64,000 nucleotides of DNA from Clostridiaceae bacterium OM02-2AC (GTDB taxonomy: Bacteria; Bacillota_I; Bacilli_A; Erysipelotrichales; Erysipelotrichaceae): positions 1-64,000 of the forward strand of contig QULU01000015.1 of the NCBI GenBank assembly GCA_003481775.1, given 5' to 3'. Positions 36,689-46,015 of this stretch are shown piece after piece (the first letter of the stretch is position 1; each line of letters opens with the position of its first letter). The notes below the pieces were generated by a model. The model saw only the letters and a list, made by a program, of their open reading frames with translations. It made no database searches and had not been told where the DNA came from. A program made the position numbers and the translations under genes.

Positions 36689-39600
36689 TCAGGAAGCTGT
36701 TTGTTCCTCTCCCATTGGCTCAGTGCGTTCCAGCACCTCAATCACCGTATAGAGCCAGTCCTTGAGCTTTGGCAGCTTCATGGTAATCTTACCATTCGTA
36801 TAGCGTATCGTTATATTTTTCGATATGGTTGTCATCATTTCAAATAATGCAACACCGTCAATGCTGTTTGACCAGGCACTTGTAAACGTCAGCTCAACAG
36901 CCTTGGGCAGTTCACGGAAGGCATTAACGTGCGGTTCATTGATACAGATATCCAGCCGCTTCTTTTCAAATAACAGCTGTACAGCCTTGGGCAGCTTTCC
37001 ATAATTATCCTTGATTTCATCCATCATGGCAAGCAGCTCCTTCTTGGAATGAATGTCCTCCATGCGTTGATACAGCGTGATTTTTTCATAATCCTCAGTC
37101 GCAAAGGTGCTTGGTATATAGGCATCAACCTTGACATTCGCCTTTGTCATTTCCGGCTTTATCTTTGGCTGTATGCCCTTTTTCTCCATGATGGCACTGT
37201 TCAGCATTTCAATATACATGTCAATACCAACCGTATCAATAAAGCCTGCCTGCTGCGGTCCCAGCATATCTCCGGCACCACGTATGGTCAGATCGCGCAT
37301 GGCGATTTTATAGCCGCTGCCCAGCTGGGTGAATTCCTTGATGGATTTTAAGCGCTTCATAGCTATCTCGCTTAGTTGCTTTTGCGGGGAATACATCAGG
37401 TACGCATAGGCAAGCCGATCACTTCTGCCGACTCTTCCCTTAATCTGATACAGCTGACTCAATCCGAAGTGGTCTGCATCCTCAATTAAAATCGTGTTGG
37501 CATTGGGAATATCAATGCCCGTTTCAATGATTGTCGTACAGACAAGCACCTGATATTTATTATCCGTAAACTGCAGCATGACATCCTCGATATCCTCCCG
37601 TGTCATCTGTCCGTGTGCAACACCGATTTCCACCTCCGGCATTGCATCCCGAAGCTTTCTTGCAACATTGTATATTTCCTTTACATTATTATATAGATAG
37701 AACACCTGTCCATTTCTGGCAAGCTCCCGCTGTATGATCTCCTTCACCATTTGAAAGTTCTTTTCAATAACATAGGTCTGTACTGGCATACGGTTCATCG
37801 GTGGAGTTTCCAGCTGTGACAGGGAACGGATACCAATCAGTGACATCTGCAGGGTACGCGGAATCGGTGTTGCACTCAATGATAACACATCCACGCTGTT
37901 TTTCAGCTCTTTGATTTTTTCCTTATGCTCCACACCAAAGCGCTGTTCCTCATCGATGACAAGCAGTCCCAAATCCTTAAATATAATATCCTTGGATAGC
38001 AGACGATGTGTTCCAATCAGGATATCCACATTTCCCTCTTTCAGATCCTGGATGATATGCTTTTGATCCGAAGGCTTTATAAAACGATTCACAACTGCAA
38101 TATTCACAGGGAAATTGCGGAACCTCTTCATAAAGGTTTTGTAATGCTGAAGTGATAAGATTGTCGTCGGACACAGGAAGGCCACCTGCCGTCCATCCGC
38201 AACTGCCTTAAATGCCGCACGGGCTGCAACCTCTGTCTTCCCAAAGCCGACATCCCCGCATAACAGTCGATCCATCGGCTTCGCAGATTCCATGTCCTGC
38301 TTGATTTCCTGTACTGCTCTTGCCTGATCCGGGGTCAGCTCATATTCAAAATCCTCTTCAAATTGCTTCTGCAAAGGAGTGTCCTTTGCGAATGCATGAC
38401 CGATATTCTCATCCCGTGACGCATACAGCTTCACCAGACGATCCGCAAGCTCCGCAATCTTAGCACTGACCTTTTTCTTTGTCTTCTCCCATTCTCCGCT
38501 GCCCAGCTTATTCAGCTTCGGACTTGCCCCCTCCTTGGACACAAATTTCCGGATAAGCTTAAACTGTTCCAGTGGAACAAGCAGCACATCATCCCCCTTA
38601 TAGGCGATATGCAAAAAATCCTTATGTACCCCATCGATCTTTTTATTCACAATCCCCAGATATTTCCCAATACCATGCTGGTTATGAACAACATAATCCC
38701 CGACATTCAGCTCCTGATAATCATGCAGAACCTCCGCCTCTTTGAATTTATTGCTGTAGCGTGTTGCCTTTTTTACGCTGTGAAACAATTCCTTTGCGGT
38801 ATAGACACAGATTTGTTCCTTCAGACAGGTAAAGCCCTCGGGAAGACTGGCATTCAGAAACTGAATCCCTGTTTCCAGCGTATCCGATGACGTTACCGTA
38901 CGCCAGGATACATTTGCCTCCTCCAGCAGCCTTTTCACCTGTTCCTGCTCCTTATGCTCCAGAGCAAGTAAAACCTTTCGCTCCCTTGCCTGATGCACAA
39001 CCTCCTGCATCGTACGTTCCAGATTGATATCCCCCAGTGACATCGTCATAATCTGCGAGGTGATTGGTTTTTTATAATCGACAAACTGATGAAATTCCAT
39101 AGGACTGTGCTGTTTAAAGGAGCTGTTTAAATCTGCGAATACATCAAAGCTGTGCAGACTGATTCCCTCCTGAAAGAGCTCCTGAAGATAGGCTACCATT
39201 TCCTCATGCATATGCTTAACACTATCCTGCACTTCCTCTACGCTGGACAGAATAATCTGTGCATCCGGTGCATAATCAAAGACCGTGCTTCTGTTTTTCA
39301 AAAAAGCATAATATTTATAGAACCGGCTTTCCATCATGTGGTTACTGATCAAATCCAAATCCTCATTCACATGCTCCTGCAGCAGCTTCTGCATAGAGGA
39401 ATCATGCTGGGACAGCTGTTTTTTCAGTTCTTTGTTCGCCTGCTCCACCAATTCGGCAATCTGTGCATCTGTAAACAGCAGATCACTGGCAGGAATAATC
39501 ATAGCATCGTGCACAATTTCAATCGTCCGCTGTGTGCCAATATCAAAGAAGCGGATGCTGTCCACGATATTATCAAAGAACTCTATACGCAAGGGGTGAT

Positions 39601-40144
39601 CGTAATTCATGGAATATACATCAATGATACCGCCACGGGCCGCATAGCACAGCGGCTGGTCAACACGGCTGACATGCGTATAGCCTGCTTCAAAGAGAAG
39701 CTGCTTCAAAGCCTCATATTCAATTTCCTGATCCTGCTTTAATGTGATGCAGTGCTGCCTGAATATTTCTGGAGATGGAAGAAAGCGGATAGCTGCGGCT
39801 GTATTCAAAACCGCAACATAGGCATCCTGCTGCTGCAGCTTTGCCATCACCTCCATCTGTATCGCTTTGTTTTCCGGTGAGGCGGCAATCGCTTCTACGC
39901 GAAGGGACTCCTCCAACGAGAAAAGCAGCACTTCATCCCCCAGGAGGGCCTGCAGGCGCTCGTAAAGTTTCTGTGCTGTATAGGCGTTATTTTTGATAAT
40001 CATAAGCTTCTGCGGTGTTCGACGGTAATCTGCCGCCAACAGAAGTGCTTCCTCCATATACGAAAGATTTCCCAAAACACTTTCTTTTCTCTGTATACTT
40101 AAAGCCGCTTCATTTTGCTGCAGTTCCTTTAAAAGGATATCCAT
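36689..40144 (-). CDS. mfd: Transcription-repair coupling factor
   Basis: A full-length Mfd of 1151 residues. UvrB-homology N-terminus, RNA-polymerase interaction domain (LNVGDYVVHNQHGIGKYLGI), RecG-like motor (Walker A GDVGFGKTE, DEEQRFG) and C-terminal TRCF domain are in order. It removes stalled polymerase and recruits UvrA. ATG 40144 is chosen over ATG 40150 because AGGGG lies 7 bases before it. Directly follows pth, as in Bacillus. Confidence 0.97.
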   Translation of the reverse strand: MDILLKELQQNEAALSIQRKESVLGNLSYMEEALLLAADYRRTPQKLMIIKNNAYTAQKLYERLQALLGDEVLLFSLEESLRVEAIAASPENKAIQMEVMAKLQQQDAYVAVLNTAAAIRFLPSPEIFRQHCITLKQDQEIEYEALKQLLFEAGYTHVSRVDQPLCYAARGGIIDVYSMNYDHPLRIEFFDNIVDSIRFFDIGTQRTIEIVHDAMIIPASDLLFTDAQIAELVEQANKELKKQLSQHDSSMQKLLQEHVNEDLDLISNHMMESRFYKYYAFLKNRSTVFDYAPDAQIILSSVEEVQDSVKHMHEEMVAYLQELFQEGISLHSFDVFADLNSSFKQHSPMEFHQFVDYKKPITSQIMTMSLGDINLERTMQEVVHQARERKVLLALEHKEQEQVKRLLEEANVSWRTVTSSDTLETGIQFLNASLPEGFTCLKEQICVYTAKELFHSVKKATRYSNKFKEAEVLHDYQELNVGDYVVHNQHGIGKYLGIVNKKIDGVHKDFLHIAYKGDDVLLVPLEQFKLIRKFVSKEGASPKLNKLGSGEWEKTKKKVSAKIAELADRLVKLYASRDENIGHAFAKDTPLQKQFEEDFEYELTPDQARAVQEIKQDMESAKPMDRLLCGDVGFGKTEVAARAAFKAVADGRQVAFLCPTTILSLQHYKTFMKRFRNFPVNIAVVNRFIKPSDQKHIIQDLKEGNVDILIGTHRLLSKDIIFKDLGLLVIDEEQRFGVEHKEKIKELKNSVDVLSLSATPIPRTLQMSLIGIRSLSQLETPPMNRMPVQTYVIEKNFQMVKEIIQRELARNGQVFYLYNNVKEIYNVARKLRDAMPEVEIGVAHGQMTREDIEDVMLQFTDNKYQVLVCTTIIETGIDIPNANTILIEDADHFGLSQLYQIKGRVGRSDRLAYAYLMYSPQKQLSEIAMKRLKSIKEFTQLGSGYKIAMRDLTIRGAGDMLGPQQAGFIDTVGIDMYIEMLNSAIMEKKGIQPKIKPEMTKANVKVDAYIPSTFATEDYEKITLYQRMEDIHSKKELLAMMDEIKDNYGKLPKAVQLLFEKKRLDICINEPHVNAFRELPKAVELTFTSAWSNSIDGVALFEMMTTISKNITIRYTNGKITMKLPKLKDWLYTVIEVLERTEPMGEEQTAS

Positions 40145-40154
40145 ATGCATTCCC

Positions 40155-40715
40155 CTATTTCCGGTTGAAGTGGCTCATGGTATCCATAAAGGAATGAGAA
40201 CAGCTGTAAATTGCTGCATCCCTGGCCAATTCAACTGCCTGCTTGTAATCTTCCAGTTCATCCTTGCGTATCTTGCCGAGCACCCAGTCAATTACCGGAA
40301 TTCGTGCATCCTTGCCAATACCGACGCGAATTCTGTCAAATTCCTGTGTACCGATATGGCGGATGATATTCTTCATTCCGTTTTGACCACCGGCACTCCC
40401 CTGTGCACGCAACCGTATTTTTCCTACCGGCAAATCAAGATCATCATAAATCACAAGCAAATCCTGTGCTGACAGCTTGTAAAAGTCCATTGCTGCACGC
40501 ACCGCTTCCCCGGACAAATTCATAAAGGTTTGCGGCTTCATCAGAAGAACAGCCTCCCCGGCGATTCTCGTATTTGCAATCAGTGCCTTAAACTTTTTCT
40601 GTGCTATATCAACACGGCACTCCTCTGCAATGGCATCCAGTACGCAGAAGCCGGAGTTATGACGCGTCATTTCATATTCCTTACCGGGATTTCCCAGTCC
40701 TACAATCAATTTCAT
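40155..40715 (-). CDS. pth: Peptidyl-tRNA hydrolase
   Basis: A 186-residue Pth. VGLGNPGKEYEMTRHNSGF with the catalytic His, KPQTFMNLSGEAV, DDLDLPVGKIRLRAQGSAGGQNGMK. It recycles tRNA from dropped peptidyl-tRNA. GAGGTGATTGC precedes ATG. The first gene of the pth-mfd-lipoprotein set, behind an extended -10 promoter. Confidence 0.97.
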   Translation of the reverse strand: MKLIVGLGNPGKEYEMTRHNSGFCVLDAIAEECRVDIAQKKFKALIANTRIAGEAVLLMKPQTFMNLSGEAVRAAMDFYKLSAQDLLVIYDDLDLPVGKIRLRAQGSAGGQNGMKNIIRHIGTQEFDRIRVGIGKDARIPVIDWVLGKIRKDELEDYKQAVELARDAAIYSCSHSFMDTMSHFNRK

Positions 40716-40741
40716 GCAATCACCTCAATTTCGCTTCCTAT

Positions 40742-40750
40742 ATTATACCA
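40742..40750 (-). promoter_or_regulatory. Extended -10 promoter of pth
   Basis: TG-G-TATAAT on the minus strand (-10 at 40742-40747), 27 bases before the pth start. No clear -35. Confidence 0.55.
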
Positions 40751-40772
40751 AAAAAGCAGAGAATTACATCCT

Positions 40773-40797
40773 AAAAAGCCTGTTTTCGTACAGGCTT
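40773..40797 (-). terminator. Terminator of the mini-ORF unit
   Basis: AAGCCTG (40776-40782) and CAGGCTT (40791-40797) pair, followed by TTTTTAG on the minus strand. It indicates transcription arriving from the right, which supports the two small ORFs at 40912-41199. Confidence 0.65.
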
Positions 40798-40911
40798 GCT
40801 ATATGCTTGTATTTCTTAGGGGATGAGACAGGAACAAATGCTGGCTTTTTGCATATTTCCATCTGAAGATTCGTTCAACCTGCTTCCATGTATGCTATGT
40901 GATGTTCCTCT

Positions 40912-41067
40912 TTATGGTTTCTTCTTTTCATCCAGGTCCGTTTCAGGTGCAATATCCTTTTTTGAGTCCTTTTGCTTTTGATTTGCTGACTGTTCCTTTG
41001 TATCGTCCTTTACAAAAAAATCTTTATGCAATATAAACTCTGTCCGTTTTAGCTTTTTATCTGTCAT
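40912..41067 (-). CDS. Small hydrophilic protein, 51 aa
   Basis: ATG 41067 is preceded by AAGAGGAGATTCCC and the frame runs 51 codons to TAA. The product is strongly charged (begins MTDKKLKRTEF, ends TDLDEKKKP), has no hydrophobic segment and is not recognised. Support is the good ribosome site, the terminator downstream and the absence of any other gene in the interval. It could be non-coding. Confidence 0.45.
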   Translation of the reverse strand: MTDKKLKRTEFILHKDFFVKDDTKEQSANQKQKDSKKDIAPETDLDEKKKP

Positions 41068-41082
41068 GGGAATCTCCTCTTC

Positions 41083-41199
41083 TTAAGTTACAGAACGATT
41101 GCCTGTCTGTTTTGAACAAGCGCTAACATTAGCCGTAAACATAATCATTATCAGAACGAATAGATATTTTTTTCCTTTATTTGCTTGGTATCGTGTCAT
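41083..41199 (-). CDS. Possible 38-aa mini-lipoprotein
   Basis: A frame from ATG 41199 encodes a basic start (MTRYQANKGKKY), a hydrophobic stretch (LFVLIMIMFTANVSAC) ending in a lipobox-like VSAC, and 11 further residues to TAA. It lies just upstream of the 51-aa ORF, and its 3' end carries no gap before that gene's ribosome site. The ribosome site here is weak (GAAAGAAG). Very short lipoproteins exist but the call is tentative. Confidence 0.35.
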   Translation of the reverse strand: MTRYQANKGKKYLFVLIMIMFTANVSACSKQTGNRSVT

Positions 41200-41293
41200 A
41201 CCGTCATCTTCTTTCTATCATATTCTGTCACAAACAGCGTTACACACTCACAAAACATATGGTCCAGGGTTATACCTGTGCTTATTGAAGGAA

Positions 41294-42790
41294 TCAGCGT
41301 TTTGTTATAAGATTATTTGGCGCATTTTTATTTTTATTTAGATAGCATATTTTTGATTCCTCAATAAGTTCGTTAATACATATTCTAAATGTTTTAGAAA
41401 TACCCCCTGTATAGCCCATTCTCTTGTATATCTCACTAGCCGATAAATCATTTTCTTCTAAAATTTCCAGAATGAGTTTTTTTATTTCTTCCTTGGTTCT
41501 TCTAATTTTTCTTATTTTGCTTTTTTCAATATCTACTTTTTCAATAAACATATCGTGTATTGGTAAAATAACTGAGAAAAATGATCTATCACTATCTGTT
41601 AATAATTTTGGTAGAGGTGATCCATTTTCTTTGATACTCTTTAATGCAGTTGGAATACCTGTATTTCTACCTTCTACTAAATGAAGTTCCTTTAAAAAAT
41701 CACCAATCCTACGATTTCTATATCTTCTCGTTCTCATATTATACTTTTTAATATCCTCATCTTGTATTGATCTATCAGGACCAGGGATACTTGTTATTTC
41801 TATTAGATTTTTTTCAATACGAATAGTTATAGGCTCATGAATTTGATATGACTTATGGTAAACCGCATTAGATATAAATTCTTCAAGTGCTTCATAGCTA
41901 TAGTTTTTAATCCTAACTGATTCAGCCTGATTATCAACTTTATATATTTTTTCAGCAATAATATTATTCTTTATAAATTTTAAAACATCTTTTAATTGTT
42001 GATTAATAGGTCCATTGAAAATTCTCTCCTCCATACCTTGTCCTGTAGGGTCAGGTATAATAACCACCTCGATTCGGCAATAGGGAAAGAATTTTTCCGG
42101 TGTATCATGAAAGAATAATAAACCTACATTCAATGGCTTAAAATACTCCTTCGGCCCATCAGCTATTCTCAAATCGTTTGCCAATTCATTAACTGTTTTG
42201 ACCTCTAAATTTCCTAACAAATTACTTTTTACCTCTTCCAAATAATTTACAAGTAACGGATATTTCAAATCTGAAATCTCTGCTTTCATATTTATACGGT
42301 CATCATATGGTATATTATGTGATAGCGCCATCAATTCTTTGACATCCATATCTGTTGCTTCTATTGTACTTGAAAGTTTTCGTATGTAATATATCCTTTC
42401 TGATTTTTTAATAGAAGGTTTCTTGGGACATTGATATGGTCTGTCATAACCACCAGGGCACCAAATTAATAAGACTTTTTTTCCTTCATAATGAACAGGC
42501 TCAATCTGAGGGATATAAGATGGCTTTAAATACTTGCAATATTGTAAAATTTCTTTTTGTATTCTATCGATTTTTTCTTCATTTATACCCTCTATGGGTT
42601 TTACTAATTTTCCATTTTTCTCTTTTACACCTATTACAATGTAACCACCTCCCCAATTATCAATATCATTTGCGAAAGCACTTATAGTTTTAAGGGTTGA
42701 GTCCGGATTCCAACCTTCTTTAAACTCTATTCTTGCCCACTCTATAACATTTTCTTCCAATAGTTTCTCTATTGATATAGGTATTGACAT
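41294..42790 (-). CDS. AlbA_2/Schlafen-type ATP-binding protein
   Basis: This 498-residue protein has an AlbA_2 DNA-binding domain (IEFKEGWNPDSTLKTISAFAN, then GGGYIVIGV), a HATPase_c_4 (GHKL-like) domain (about 300-400; ALEEFISNAVYHKSYQ) and a C-terminal winged-helix region. Members are annotated as RecG-related helicases or transcriptional regulators, and some act in phage defence. The gene is clearly more AT-rich than its neighbours, consistent with horizontal transfer. AGGAGGAAA precedes ATG; the leader is a 12-base tandem repeat. No partner gene is visible. Confidence 0.85.
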   Translation of the reverse strand: MSIPISIEKLLEENVIEWARIEFKEGWNPDSTLKTISAFANDIDNWGGGYIVIGVKEKNGKLVKPIEGINEEKIDRIQKEILQYCKYLKPSYIPQIEPVHYEGKKVLLIWCPGGYDRPYQCPKKPSIKKSERIYYIRKLSSTIEATDMDVKELMALSHNIPYDDRINMKAEISDLKYPLLVNYLEEVKSNLLGNLEVKTVNELANDLRIADGPKEYFKPLNVGLLFFHDTPEKFFPYCRIEVVIIPDPTGQGMEERIFNGPINQQLKDVLKFIKNNIIAEKIYKVDNQAESVRIKNYSYEALEEFISNAVYHKSYQIHEPITIRIEKNLIEITSIPGPDRSIQDEDIKKYNMRTRRYRNRRIGDFLKELHLVEGRNTGIPTALKSIKENGSPLPKLLTDSDRSFFSVILPIHDMFIEKVDIEKSKIRKIRRTKEEIKKLILEILEENDLSASEIYKRMGYTGGISKTFRICINELIEESKICYLNKNKNAPNNLITKR

Positions 42791-42801
42791 ATAGTTTCCT
42801 C

Positions 42802-42849
42802 CTCACGACTTTACTCACGACTTTACTCACGACTTTACTCACGACTTTA
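42802..42849 (-). repeat. Four perfect copies of a 12-base tandem repeat in a 5' leader
   Basis: Unit CTCACGACTTTA (minus strand TAAAGTCGTGAG) four times, unbroken. On the minus strand the last unit runs directly into the GAGGAGG ribosome site of the AlbA_2 gene. A promoter at 42849-42876 would begin transcription inside the array, so the repeats make up most of the leader. Confidence 0.9.
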
Positions 42850-42876
42850 TTATACTTCTATATCAAAGATAATCAA
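42849..42876 (-). promoter_or_regulatory. Sigma-A promoter of the AlbA_2 gene
   Basis: TTGATT (42871-42876), a 16-base spacer and TATAAT (42849-42854) on the minus strand. The predicted start is near 42842, inside the first repeat unit transcribed. Confidence 0.65.
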
Positions 42877-42898
42877 TCAAAGAAATTGAATATTTATA

Positions 42899-42940
42899 GA
42901 AAAAGAGCAAAGCTGAAGAATCCTACTCTATGCTTTCCTC
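42899..42940 (-). terminator. Terminator of the HAD phosphatase/AraM operon
   Basis: GAGCAAAGC (42905-42913) pairs with GCTTTCCTC (42932-42940), one internal mismatch, then TTTTT on the minus strand. Lies about 27 bases past the phosphatase stop. Confidence 0.6.
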
Positions 42941-42966
42941 TTTATTTACTATTAGAATTATTTACA

Positions 42967-43773
42967 TCACAACAGCTTTGCCAGCTCACCGATATGCTCG
43001 ATAACAATATCCGGCTTTACATCACCTGATGCGATATCTTCTGGCTTTGTTTCACCGCTTAAAACAAGAATACTCGTAACCTCGCTGCCATCTGCCACCT
43101 TGATATCCGTATACAGGCGATCTCCGATAATGGCAATCTGACTTGGGTCACATCCGGTTTCCTCAACGATGTAATCTAGTGTTTTTCTGCTCGGTTTCCC
43201 GAAAAACTCAGGATATTTCCCCGTACTTGCTTCTATCAGCTTCGCCATACTGCCGCAGTCAGGAATAAATGTATCATGCTCCATCGGACAGTTTAAATCC
43301 GGATTGATTCCGTAATACAAGGCACCTTCCCGAATAAAGGTACATGCCTTAGACAGCTTATCGTAGGTCAGCGTTGTATCAAAGCCAAGAATTACGATAT
43401 CCGGATGCTCTTCATCCAGTGTCCAGCCATGTTCTTCAAACTCTTTGCGTAATGCAGGTGTCCCTACCACATACACACGCTTTCCGTCATGATGCTTCTG
43501 TAACCAGCGAAGAATAACATGCGTTGATACCATCATCTGTTTTCGTTCAATATGAATTCCCATACCATGCAGCTTATCGATATACGTTTCCAAATCTCTG
43601 GAGGAATTATTCGTAAAGAAATAGTATTCTCTTCCACTATTCTTCACCGTATTTAGAAAATCATGTGTGTATGGAAATAGCTCCTTCCCCAGATAGATCG
43701 TTCCATCCATATCCAGAATGAAGACACGTATTGTTCCCATCCTCTTCTGAATCAGTTCCTTATCTGTAATCAT
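42967..43773 (-). CDS. HAD-IIA (NagD/AraL-like) sugar phosphatase
   Basis: A 268-residue HAD of subfamily IIA. LDMDGTIYLG (nucleophile), FFTNNSSR (motif II), GKPSRKTLDYI (Lys, motif III) and IGDRLYTDI (motif IV). Bacillus AraL is a promiscuous phosphatase of this class next to AraM in the arabinose operon, the same pairing as here. It may clear toxic sugar phosphates or finish the pathway. GGGGAG precedes ATG, 16 bases after araM. Confidence 0.88.
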   Translation of the reverse strand: MITDKELIQKRMGTIRVFILDMDGTIYLGKELFPYTHDFLNTVKNSGREYYFFTNNSSRDLETYIDKLHGMGIHIERKQMMVSTHVILRWLQKHHDGKRVYVVGTPALRKEFEEHGWTLDEEHPDIVILGFDTTLTYDKLSKACTFIREGALYYGINPDLNCPMEHDTFIPDCGSMAKLIEASTGKYPEFFGKPSRKTLDYIVEETGCDPSQIAIIGDRLYTDIKVADGSEVTSILVLSGETKPEDIASGDVKPDIVIEHIGELAKLL

Positions 43774-43789
43774 ATAACTCCCCTTATCT

Positions 43790-45151
43790 CTAATTCTTCC
43801 GATAATAATCTACAAATACCGTAATATAGTCTTCTAGCAACCCAAGATCCCACAGCAGCTGCAAAAGTCCGTACCGCACTCGCACTTCCTTTGCCAGTAT
43901 CACACTGTCCTTCGCCATTGCTTCATCAATGTCAATCTGTTCTGGACAGTAGGGTGCCTCTACAGACTTTAGAATGGCAGACACTTCTTCCGGCTGCGGC
44001 AGCTCCTGCTCGATGACTGCTTTGATATCCGGCCACGTTTCCTCGATTAAATCGATTCGCTTCAACGCCTTTTCAATATTATTTTTTCCGGTTTTTTTCT
44101 CCAATGCCAGAACACCAGCTGCAGCTCCTTCAAAGCGATCCTTCACCAGCGCTTCCCATGCTGCACTATCAAAGTTCTTTATGCGCTCTCTACATGCCGC
44201 AAAGTCAATACCATCCTGTGCAAGCTTCTTCCACATGGCAAGAACTCCCGGTGTTGCCAATCCGACCTTTGTTCCATGGAATACCGGCTTATGATGGGCA
44301 AATAGAAACTTCATTTCCCAGTAATGCGATATATGATGCTCACTGCCGGATGCCGGACGTGAATTACCGACAAAGCCCATAGCCATACCGGTTTCTATCA
44401 ACGCCTCAGTGATTGCCTTCACTGCCGCTTTATCGCGTGTCAGCACACCATCCGCATGCGCTACAACCTCTTGGATCGATTTATAAACCATATCAACTAT
44501 CGTCTGACAGTAATACTCATCATTGATAATATGTGCAATCTTCCAGTCCACAAGACAGTTATACTTCCCTACAATATCACCAAGACCTGCCTTGATCATA
44601 TCCAGCGGTGCATTTGCCAGTACCTCCAAATCAGCGAAAATGGCAGTTGGTACATGACAGTCATAGGTTGTCTTTAGATCATCGATAATCAGCGCTGCAC
44701 CGACAGAAGCGAAGCCATCCATACTCGGTGCGGTTGCCGCAATCCCATAGTCCAGAGAGACCTTATAGGAAATGAATTTACTCAAATCATTCAGAGTACC
44801 GGATCCAATACCTAAAATATAATCATATTTCCGCTTCATATTTACAAGAATACGAAATACGGATGCTTCATCAGGTACAACATCAGCACCAAGGATGACG
44901 TGATCACTATCGATGCCATTCGCGTTCAAATATATCTCCAGTTCTTCCCCATAAACACGGCGGGTATTTTCATCCTCAATCAGATAGACTGTTTTATATG
45001 CATGCTTCTGAAGATACTTCAGGATGTCCTCCTTCGCATGTTCACAAACACGGACATGCTCCAGACGGGTTGTATGCACTTTACCGCAATCACATGCAAA
45101 TTCATGATTGAGATAATCATTGATTTCAAAAGAAGCTACATTCATTTTCAT
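43790..45151 (-). CDS. araM: AraM-like sn-glycerol-1-phosphate dehydrogenase
   Basis: This 453-residue iron-type dehydrogenase (DHQ/GldA fold) has LGIGSGTLNDLSKF for NAD, TAPSMDGFAS, KAGLGDIVGKYNCLVDWK and SGSEHHISHYWE, the last supplying His ligands for the metal. AraM interconverts DHAP and sn-glycerol-1-phosphate. It is longer than Bacillus AraM, mainly at the N-terminus, which holds an extra Cys-rich start (FACDCGKVHTTR). It lies 9 bases after the aldolase, which would supply its DHAP. Confidence 0.88.
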   Translation of the reverse strand: MKMNVASFEINDYLNHEFACDCGKVHTTRLEHVRVCEHAKEDILKYLQKHAYKTVYLIEDENTRRVYGEELEIYLNANGIDSDHVILGADVVPDEASVFRILVNMKRKYDYILGIGSGTLNDLSKFISYKVSLDYGIAATAPSMDGFASVGAALIIDDLKTTYDCHVPTAIFADLEVLANAPLDMIKAGLGDIVGKYNCLVDWKIAHIINDEYYCQTIVDMVYKSIQEVVAHADGVLTRDKAAVKAITEALIETGMAMGFVGNSRPASGSEHHISHYWEMKFLFAHHKPVFHGTKVGLATPGVLAMWKKLAQDGIDFAACRERIKNFDSAAWEALVKDRFEGAAAGVLALEKKTGKNNIEKALKRIDLIEETWPDIKAVIEQELPQPEEVSAILKSVEAPYCPEQIDIDEAMAKDSVILAKEVRVRYGLLQLLWDLGLLEDYITVFVDYYRKN

Positions 45152-45160
45152 AAAAGCACC

Positions 45161-46015
45161 TTAATCCATATTCACAAAACAGCGCATTGCAGACTCGATA
45201 TCCTTCTGCATAGCATCCTGTCCTGCTTTGGCAGCATCATGAAAATATTTTACAGGATACGCAGCATTCACACCTTCTCCGCCTGCCTTATCCATATACG
45301 TAAAGTAATTGATTTTACGCACACCGTTGGCGATGACTTTTTTGTAGTCTTCATGGCTTACACCACTGCCTCCATGCATAACGATCGGAACGCCGGTAGC
45401 CTCAGATAGTTCCTTTACCAGTGCAAAATCAAGCTTCGGCTCTGAAAAATATTCACCATGTACCGTACCAAAGGAGCATGCCAAACAGTCAACTCCCGTC
45501 TTTTCTACAAAATCCTTCGCCTCTGCAGGGTCTGTATAATTTTTGCGGTCGGTTGCACGGTTTTCTGTGATACCTTCATTGTTCAATGTAATCCCCGCCA
45601 TTCTACCGATTTCAGCTTCTATGGTAACCCCATATTTGCGAGCCATGGCAACGGCTTCCTTTGTCTGCCTGATATTTTCCTCATAGCTTAGTGCAGAACC
45701 GTCAAACATGACAGAGGTAAAGCCCATTTTCAGTGATTGTTCAATATAATCCAGATTTACACCATGATCCAGATGCACAACGACAGGTACCTTAGCACGC
45801 TGTGCCATCAGGACCATAACAGGGCCAATGGTATCCAGTTTCATGACATCGTTTTCCTCATGCGTCTGTGCGAATGCAAGTATGACCGGCATATCCAGCT
45901 TCTCTGCCGTTTCCAGCACAGCCAGGATATTTTCAAAATTCACGATATTGAAAGCACCGATGGCAATATTCTTTTCATTGGCAAGCTTATATACATCATT
46001 TAGATTTGCTAACAT
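45161..46015 (-). CDS. Class II aldolase (ketose-bisphosphate type)
   Basis: A 284-residue aldolase with GAFNIVNFE, VHLDHGVNLD, MFDGSALSYEENI, IEAEIGRMAG, SFGTVHGEY, VMHGGSGVS and INYFTYM. It is closely related to the aldolase at 19713 (same VKTGVDCLAC-FGTVHG and -NY-TYM segments) and less so to those at 5929 and 51521. AAGGAGAG precedes ATG. Expected to release DHAP from a ketose (bis)phosphate. Confidence 0.9.
   Translation of the reverse strand: MLANLNDVYKLANEKNIAIGAFNIVNFENILAVLETAEKLDMPVILAFAQTHEENDVMKLDTIGPVMVLMAQRAKVPVVVHLDHGVNLDYIEQSLKMGFTSVMFDGSALSYEENIRQTKEAVAMARKYGVTIEAEIGRMAGITLNNEGITENRATDRKNYTDPAEAKDFVEKTGVDCLACSFGTVHGEYFSEPKLDFALVKELSEATGVPIVMHGGSGVSHEDYKKVIANGVRKINYFTYMDKAGGEGVNAAYPVKYFHDAAKAGQDAMQKDIESAMRCFVNMD

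Noticed and set aside
42802..42849. Short tandem repeats as a CRISPR array
   Set aside because: The units are 12 bases and contiguous, with no spacers and no cas genes nearby.
42784..43029. Rightward ORF with a repeated Thr-Leu-Leu-Thr pattern
   Set aside because: It is only the translation of the 12-base repeat on the opposite strand, has no ribosome site and overlaps the phosphatase end.
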